Of a stretch of 64,000 nucleotides of DNA, positions 60,419 to 64,000 are shown piece after piece; the first letter of the stretch is position 1, and every line of letters starts with the position of its first letter. The notes below the pieces were generated by a model that was not told the DNA's origin, did not search any database, and was given only the letters and a program-made list of their open reading frames with translations. The position numbers and the translations under genes are program-made. The DNA is from Lysinibacillus xylanilyticus (GTDB taxonomy: Bacteria > Bacillota > Bacilli > Bacillales_A > Planococcaceae): assembly GCF_001708185.1 (NCBI RefSeq), contig NZ_MDDN01000001.1, positions 62,001-126,000 on the forward strand, in the 5' to 3' direction.

Positions 60419-60573
60419 TCTACCTGTATGAAAATGGTCGTTATTTACGCCACTTTTATCTAAATATTAGAACCGCTAGCTTCCGCTACAATCAGCATAT
60501 ACATTAGCAAAATAAAAAACTTTAATAAGCCAACAATAAACCTGTTGTTCCCTAATCAACATGCCTAGTTTTC

Positions 60574-60663
60574 TTATTTTAAATGTGCAGTAGCCTGTTT
60601 CATGACGTATTTCCCTACTCCTATATAGATAGCCACTGTTGCTCCAATAAATACGAATGTCAT
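60574..60663 (-). CDS. 29-residue single-span membrane peptide
   Basis: MTFVFIGATVAIYIGVGKYV followed by MKQATAHLK. AAAAAAGGAG lies 8 bases before the ATG and a strong terminator lies 155 bases beyond the stop, so it looks like an independent transcript. One hydrophobic helix (residues 2-20) with a basic C-terminus. Unrecognised; could be a small subunit, regulator or toxin-like peptide. Confidence 0.6.
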   Translation of the reverse strand: MTFVFIGATVAIYIGVGKYVMKQATAHLK

Positions 60664-60855
60664 TGCCGACCGCTCCTTTTTTATAAAAATTTGGACTAAA
60701 GAATTATTTTTATATAGACGTACGCGTCCACTTATTGAATTTGAAAATCATTCTCATTAATATAATATAAATTTCCCATTAATTCGTCAAGACATACTTT
60801 CATCTTACCCATTTATCATGGTAAGATGTAGAAAAGTCGGAAAAAGGATGCGGTA

Positions 60856-61314
60856 ATGATGAGTAATTCGAAGTACTTTCAAACTATTTTAAACGGGACA
60901 ATTCACGCTTTAAAATCGATCCTACCTATGGATATTGAAGTGAAAACGCCAAATATAATTTCTGAACCCTTTCAACAACAGCAAATGGGTGTTTTAATTG
61001 GCTTAATAGGAGATTTAAAAGGCCGTGTAATCATCGATTCTTCGCCTGAAGTATTTAGTGGCATCGGCAATACTATGTTTGGTATGCCTCTTGAAGGAGA
61101 AATGCTAGAATCTTTCACCGGAGAGTTTGGAAATATGATTGCAGGTAATTTATGTACAACCGTAGGACAAGAAAACTTAGAAATTGATATCACACCGCCA
61201 ACAGTCATGGTTGGCAATACAAAACTATATGGCTTTGATAAGGCATTCGTACTTCCTGTTACAATTCCAAACATTGGTGCACTAACAGTTCTATTGACGA
61301 TTGAAGAAGGATAA
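60856..61314 (+). CDS. CheX-like CheY-P phosphatase
   Basis: 152 residues of the CheC/CheX/FliY fold. The phosphatase signature S-x3-E-x2-N is present once: S86, E90, N93 in ESFTGEFGN, as in CheX (CheC has two). It would dephosphorylate CheY-P or another response regulator. It stands alone, away from chemotaxis genes. AAAAAGGATG precedes the ATG pair at 60856/60859. Confidence 0.85.
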   Translation: MMSNSKYFQTILNGTIHALKSILPMDIEVKTPNIISEPFQQQQMGVLIGLIGDLKGRVIIDSSPEVFSGIGNTMFGMPLEGEMLESFTGEFGNMIAGNLCTTVGQENLEIDITPPTVMVGNTKLYGFDKAFVLPVTIPNIGALTVLLTIEEG

Positions 61315-61508
61315 TAGAACGATAGGATATCGAACTCTTCCAAATAATATATCCTATGTACTGCAATTTGCATCTATGAATACGCATTGTCATTCGCATT
61401 AATTAGTAGAGGCTACACCATAAGCCTTGAACCAAATTTACTAATAGTAAAATTTCTAGAAAAATAAGAGATTTTAATAAAATTACTCCAATTTCAACTT
61501 TAATTCAC

Positions 61509-61540
61509 GCCATCTCAATGACTATTGAGGTGGCTTTTTT
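61509..61540 (+). terminator. Terminator downstream of cheX-like gene
   Basis: GCCATCTCAAT / ATTGAGGTGGC stem and T6 tail, 195 bases after the stop codon. Confidence 0.85.
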
Positions 61541-61590
61541 AAATCCTCTCCTCAATATTTCACATTTCCTTCACATAATTCGCTAATATG

Positions 61591-61606
61591 TGTGATTTTT
61601 TTCACA
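61591..61606 (+). promoter_or_regulatory. Perfect Fnr/CRP-type box upstream of the ba3 oxidase operon
   Basis: TGTGA-TTTTTT-TCACA exactly matches the TGTGA-N6-TCACA consensus of CRP/Fnr-family regulators. A TATCAT -10 box at 61628-61633 predicts a start near 61640, which puts the box centre at about -41.5, the standard activating position (class II). Confidence 0.7.
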
Positions 61607-61675
61607 TCTAAAGAAAATTTATTTATATATCATGTCAATTAGAAAGACCACAATAAAAGCGTAGGAGGAGCAAAA

Positions 61676-61798
61676 ATGGCAAATAAAAAAAAACCTGATG
61701 AAAATTTAAAAGGTTCACTCTATGCGGTATTTGGAGTAGGCATCATGATCATCTTGCTTTGGGTGTACTGCTTCAATTTGTTCATCGAACGTTTTTAA
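61676..61798 (+). CDS. Cytochrome c oxidase subunit IIa (ba3 type)
   Basis: 40 residues: MANKKKPDENLKGSLYAVFG then one membrane helix (VGIMIILLWVYCFNLFI) and ERF. This is the single-helix subunit IIa of ba3/B-type heme-copper oxidases, which replaces the first helix of subunit II. GTAGGAGGAG precedes the ATG. First gene of the oxidase operon, 24 bases before subunit II. Confidence 0.88.
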   Translation: MANKKKPDENLKGSLYAVFGVGIMIILLWVYCFNLFIERF

Positions 61799-61822
61799 TC
61801 TACTAAGAAGGGACAGAGACTT

Positions 61823-62314
61823 ATGCACTTACATAAGTATGAGAAATATTGGCTTGTGTTTGGAGTTACAACTTTAGTAGCATTCCTGATTATTCTCGGC
61901 ATCGGTGCATTTCATCAAGGTTCACATCCGAACGTTGGTAAAAAAACACTAGATTATGAGAAAGTAAAAGAATTTCCACCTTTCGATAATCCCGGTGTTC
62001 ATAAAGTCGAAGGTAAGGATTGGGATTATGAAGTTGTTGTTTTAGCATCCGCATTTTATTATAACCCACCTGAAATTGAAGTTCCGCTTGGCGCGAAAGT
62101 GAAATTCATTGCAACTAGTGAAGATGTGATGCACGGTTTTGAGGTTGCAGGTACAAATATTAATATGATGCTTGAACCTGGTTATATTTCTGAATATGTA
62201 ACAGAAGTAAATAAAGTAGGCGAATTTTTAATTGTATGTAATGAGTACTGTGGTACAGGACATACGATGATGCACTCTATGCTAAAGGTGGTGGATCCAA
62301 ATGAGTCTAAATAA
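61823..62314 (+). CDS. cbaB: Cytochrome c oxidase subunit II, ba3 type (CuA)
   Basis: 163 residues: one N-terminal membrane helix (about 12-30) and a cupredoxin domain carrying the CuA ligands in VMHGFEV (His), CNEYCGTGH (two Cys, Glu-backbone, His) and MMHSM (Met). It accepts electrons from cytochrome c outside the membrane. Its stop overlaps the subunit I start by 14 bases. Confidence 0.94.
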   Translation: MHLHKYEKYWLVFGVTTLVAFLIILGIGAFHQGSHPNVGKKTLDYEKVKEFPPFDNPGVHKVEGKDWDYEVVVLASAFYYNPPEIEVPLGAKVKFIATSEDVMHGFEVAGTNINMMLEPGYISEYVTEVNKVGEFLIVCNEYCGTGHTMMHSMLKVVDPNESK

Positions 62315-63962
62315 TAATTTGACAAAGGTGGATCATCGTGATGCGAAGCTTGCGATGGCACATATTTACGTGGCATTCATCGCATTATTATTAGGAGGTC
62401 TTGCAGGTTTATTACAAGTTTTCGTACGCTCTGGTCAATTCACATTACCAGCAGGCATTGGTTACTATCAAATTTTAACCGTACACGGTGTTTTACTCGG
62501 ACTTATTTTAACAACGTTCTTTATTTATGGTTTCCAAATTGCTAGTGTTAGCCGTACGTCGGGGACATTTACAGCTAGTCAACGTCGTCTTGGCTGGATC
62601 GGCTTCTGGTTAATGACAATTGGTACAGCAGCTGCCGCAACAATGGTTTTACTTAACAAAGCAACTGTTTTATATACGTTCTATGCTCCACTGAAAGCTC
62701 ACTGGATTTTCTATTTAGGCCTTACATTAGTCGTTGTCGGTTCTTGGGTTGGCGGCGCAGGTCAAATTTTACGATATGCACAGTGGCGGAAAGAAAACAA
62801 AGGAAGCGGACAACGAAGCCCATTACTATCATTTATGGTTGTTGTCAACAATCTCATGTGGTTCGTAGCAACTCTAGGCGTAGCTGTTTCTGTTCTATTC
62901 CAGCTACTCCCATGGTCTTTAGGCTTCATTGAACGCGTTGACGTAGCATTATCACGTACATTATTCTGGTATTTCGGTCATGCTCTTGTATACTTCTGGT
63001 TATTACCAGCTTATATGATTTGGTATGTTGTTATTCCAAAGGTTATTGGCGGAAAAATTTTCTCTGATTCTTTAGCAAGACTTTCGTTTATGCTATTCTT
63101 AATTTTCTCTGTACCAGTTGGGATCCATCACCAATTAACAGAGCCTGGTATTTCTAGCACATGGAAATTCATTCAAGTTGTTTTAACATTTGCTGTAATC
63201 GTGCCATCCTTAATGACCGCCTTCTCGATGTTTTCAATGTTTGAATTACGAGGTCGTGAATTAGGTGGTAAAGGGCTTTTCGGTTGGTTTAAAAAATTAC
63301 CATGGAAAGATTCTCGTTTCTTTGTGCCATTTATCGGTATGGTCGCATTTATTCCTGGTGGTGCAGGCGGTATCGTCAATGCCTCTTACCAAATGAATCA
63401 ATTAATCCATAATACCATTTGGGTGACAGGTCATTTCCATTTAACAATTGCAACAGCCGTCGTATTAACTTATTTCAGTGCGGCATTTTGGTTAATTCCA
63501 CATTTAACAGGTCGTACACTAACTAAATCTTTAAACAATCTCGGTAATTTTGCTGGTATTTTATGGGCAACTGGTATGACAATTATGTCCTCCGCTATGC
63601 ATATCGCTGGTCTATTCGGTGCACCTCGCCGTTCTGATTACTCTGAGTATGGTGGTGCTCAACAAGCTTATGATTGGATTCCTTATCAAATTGCGCAAGC
63701 AGTTGGTGGCACGATCCTATTCATCGCCATCTTAGTCATTATTTATATTGTGGTGAAATTAGCTTGGTTTGCGCCAAAAGGCGAAGAGGAATTCCCAGTT
63801 GGTGAAGTACATGAAAATGGCGGAACGACACCGGCCATCTTAGAAAACTTTAAAGTATGGCTTGTGATTTTAGTAGCATTAATTTTATTTGCCTATACGA
63901 TCCCAATTTTCGATATCATTGCTAATTCCCCTCCTGGCTCTAAAGGCTATCAACTTTGGTAA
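62301..63962 (+). CDS. cbaA: Cytochrome c oxidase subunit I, ba3 type
   Basis: 553 residues, thirteen membrane helices of the B-family heme-copper oxidase. Heme and CuB histidines occur in LTVHGVLLG, FWYFGHALVYFWLLPAY, GIHHQL and WVTGHFHLTIA. It reduces oxygen to water and pumps protons, with high oxygen affinity typical of ba3 enzymes. The start overlaps subunit II. A stop codon lies 38 bases before the window end. Confidence 0.96.
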   Translation: MSLNNNLTKVDHRDAKLAMAHIYVAFIALLLGGLAGLLQVFVRSGQFTLPAGIGYYQILTVHGVLLGLILTTFFIYGFQIASVSRTSGTFTASQRRLGWIGFWLMTIGTAAAATMVLLNKATVLYTFYAPLKAHWIFYLGLTLVVVGSWVGGAGQILRYAQWRKENKGSGQRSPLLSFMVVVNNLMWFVATLGVAVSVLFQLLPWSLGFIERVDVALSRTLFWYFGHALVYFWLLPAYMIWYVVIPKVIGGKIFSDSLARLSFMLFLIFSVPVGIHHQLTEPGISSTWKFIQVVLTFAVIVPSLMTAFSMFSMFELRGRELGGKGLFGWFKKLPWKDSRFFVPFIGMVAFIPGGAGGIVNASYQMNQLIHNTIWVTGHFHLTIATAVVLTYFSAAFWLIPHLTGRTLTKSLNNLGNFAGILWATGMTIMSSAMHIAGLFGAPRRSDYSEYGGAQQAYDWIPYQIAQAVGGTILFIAILVIIYIVVKLAWFAPKGEEEFPVGEVHENGGTTPAILENFKVWLVILVALILFAYTIPIFDIIANSPPGSKGYQLW

Positions 63963-64000
63963 CAATGTTTTGTATCTTCATGAAAAAGCGGATGGGACAT

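Overview
The window is a chromosomal segment of a low-GC Gram-positive, spore-former-type bacterium. Protein content points to Lysinibacillus or a close Planococcaceae/Bacillaceae relative: DynA-type double dynamin, YhjB/YhjC, YdbC, YezD under an S-box, PepF, YflT, YqzG/YhdC, DUF4183 proteins, a type II pantothenate kinase and a ba3 oxidase. No rRNA, tRNA, CRISPR array, prophage or intact insertion sequence was seen. Most genes are short, independently terminated units with strong AGGAGG-type ribosome binding sites. Genus assignment is from memory of these families, not a database search.

Layout. 1-11.4 kb: an Rpn-type nuclease gene cut by the window edge, two cold-shock genes flanking fhs, a VOC protein, a flavin reductase, an S-box-controlled yezD, a CoaB-like protein, a LysR/EamA divergent pair, stress genes (YflT, Dps) and a broken Rpn-family gene carrying a 132-bp palindrome-ended insert. 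11.5-23.3 kb: PepF, SEC-C protein, RNase H-like protein, LysM-NlpC/P60 hydrolase, marR-MFS operon, DJ-1 family protein preceded by a 21-bp phased tandem array, small proteins, CoaW, an SDR and a squalene/phytoene synthase-like protein. 23.5-30.3 kb: a catabolic cluster on the minus strand (MerR regulator, ureohydrolase, iron alcohol dehydrogenase, aldehyde dehydrogenase, APC permease), best read as uptake and oxidation of an amine or guanidino compound. 30.6-38.3 kb: YdjM, a ferric-reductase-like flavocytochrome, nitroreductase, a complete type I toxin-antitoxin locus, YdbC, a large non-coding composite repeat, an HNH nuclease + MazG-like pair and duplicated membrane proteins.

38.5-44.3 kb: a second catabolic island (SSS symporter with DUF3311 partner, CN-hydrolase, YtcJ-like amidohydrolase, divergent class V aminotransferase), probably amide or N-acyl compound use. 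45-50.2 kb: D-serine ammonia-lyase with YqxD, glutamate dehydrogenase, an orphan purC and a Yip1 protein. 50.2-58.1 kb: malic enzyme, an MBL-fold hydrolase, a second much longer 21-bp-type array, a rhodanese and DynA. 58.5-64 kb: two DUF4183 proteins, pyroglutamyl peptidase, a 29-aa membrane peptide, CheX, and the ba3-type cytochrome c oxidase operon with a perfect Fnr/CRP-type box.

The most unusual features are non-coding: two unrelated-looking arrays with an exact two-helical-turn (21 bp) period, a family of dispersed inverted-repeat elements (perfect 41-bp match between copies 34 kb apart) with nested GCTTCGCTTTCGC repeats, a palindromic insert inside a dead gene, and the toxin-antitoxin locus with a sequestered ribosome binding site and opposed terminators.
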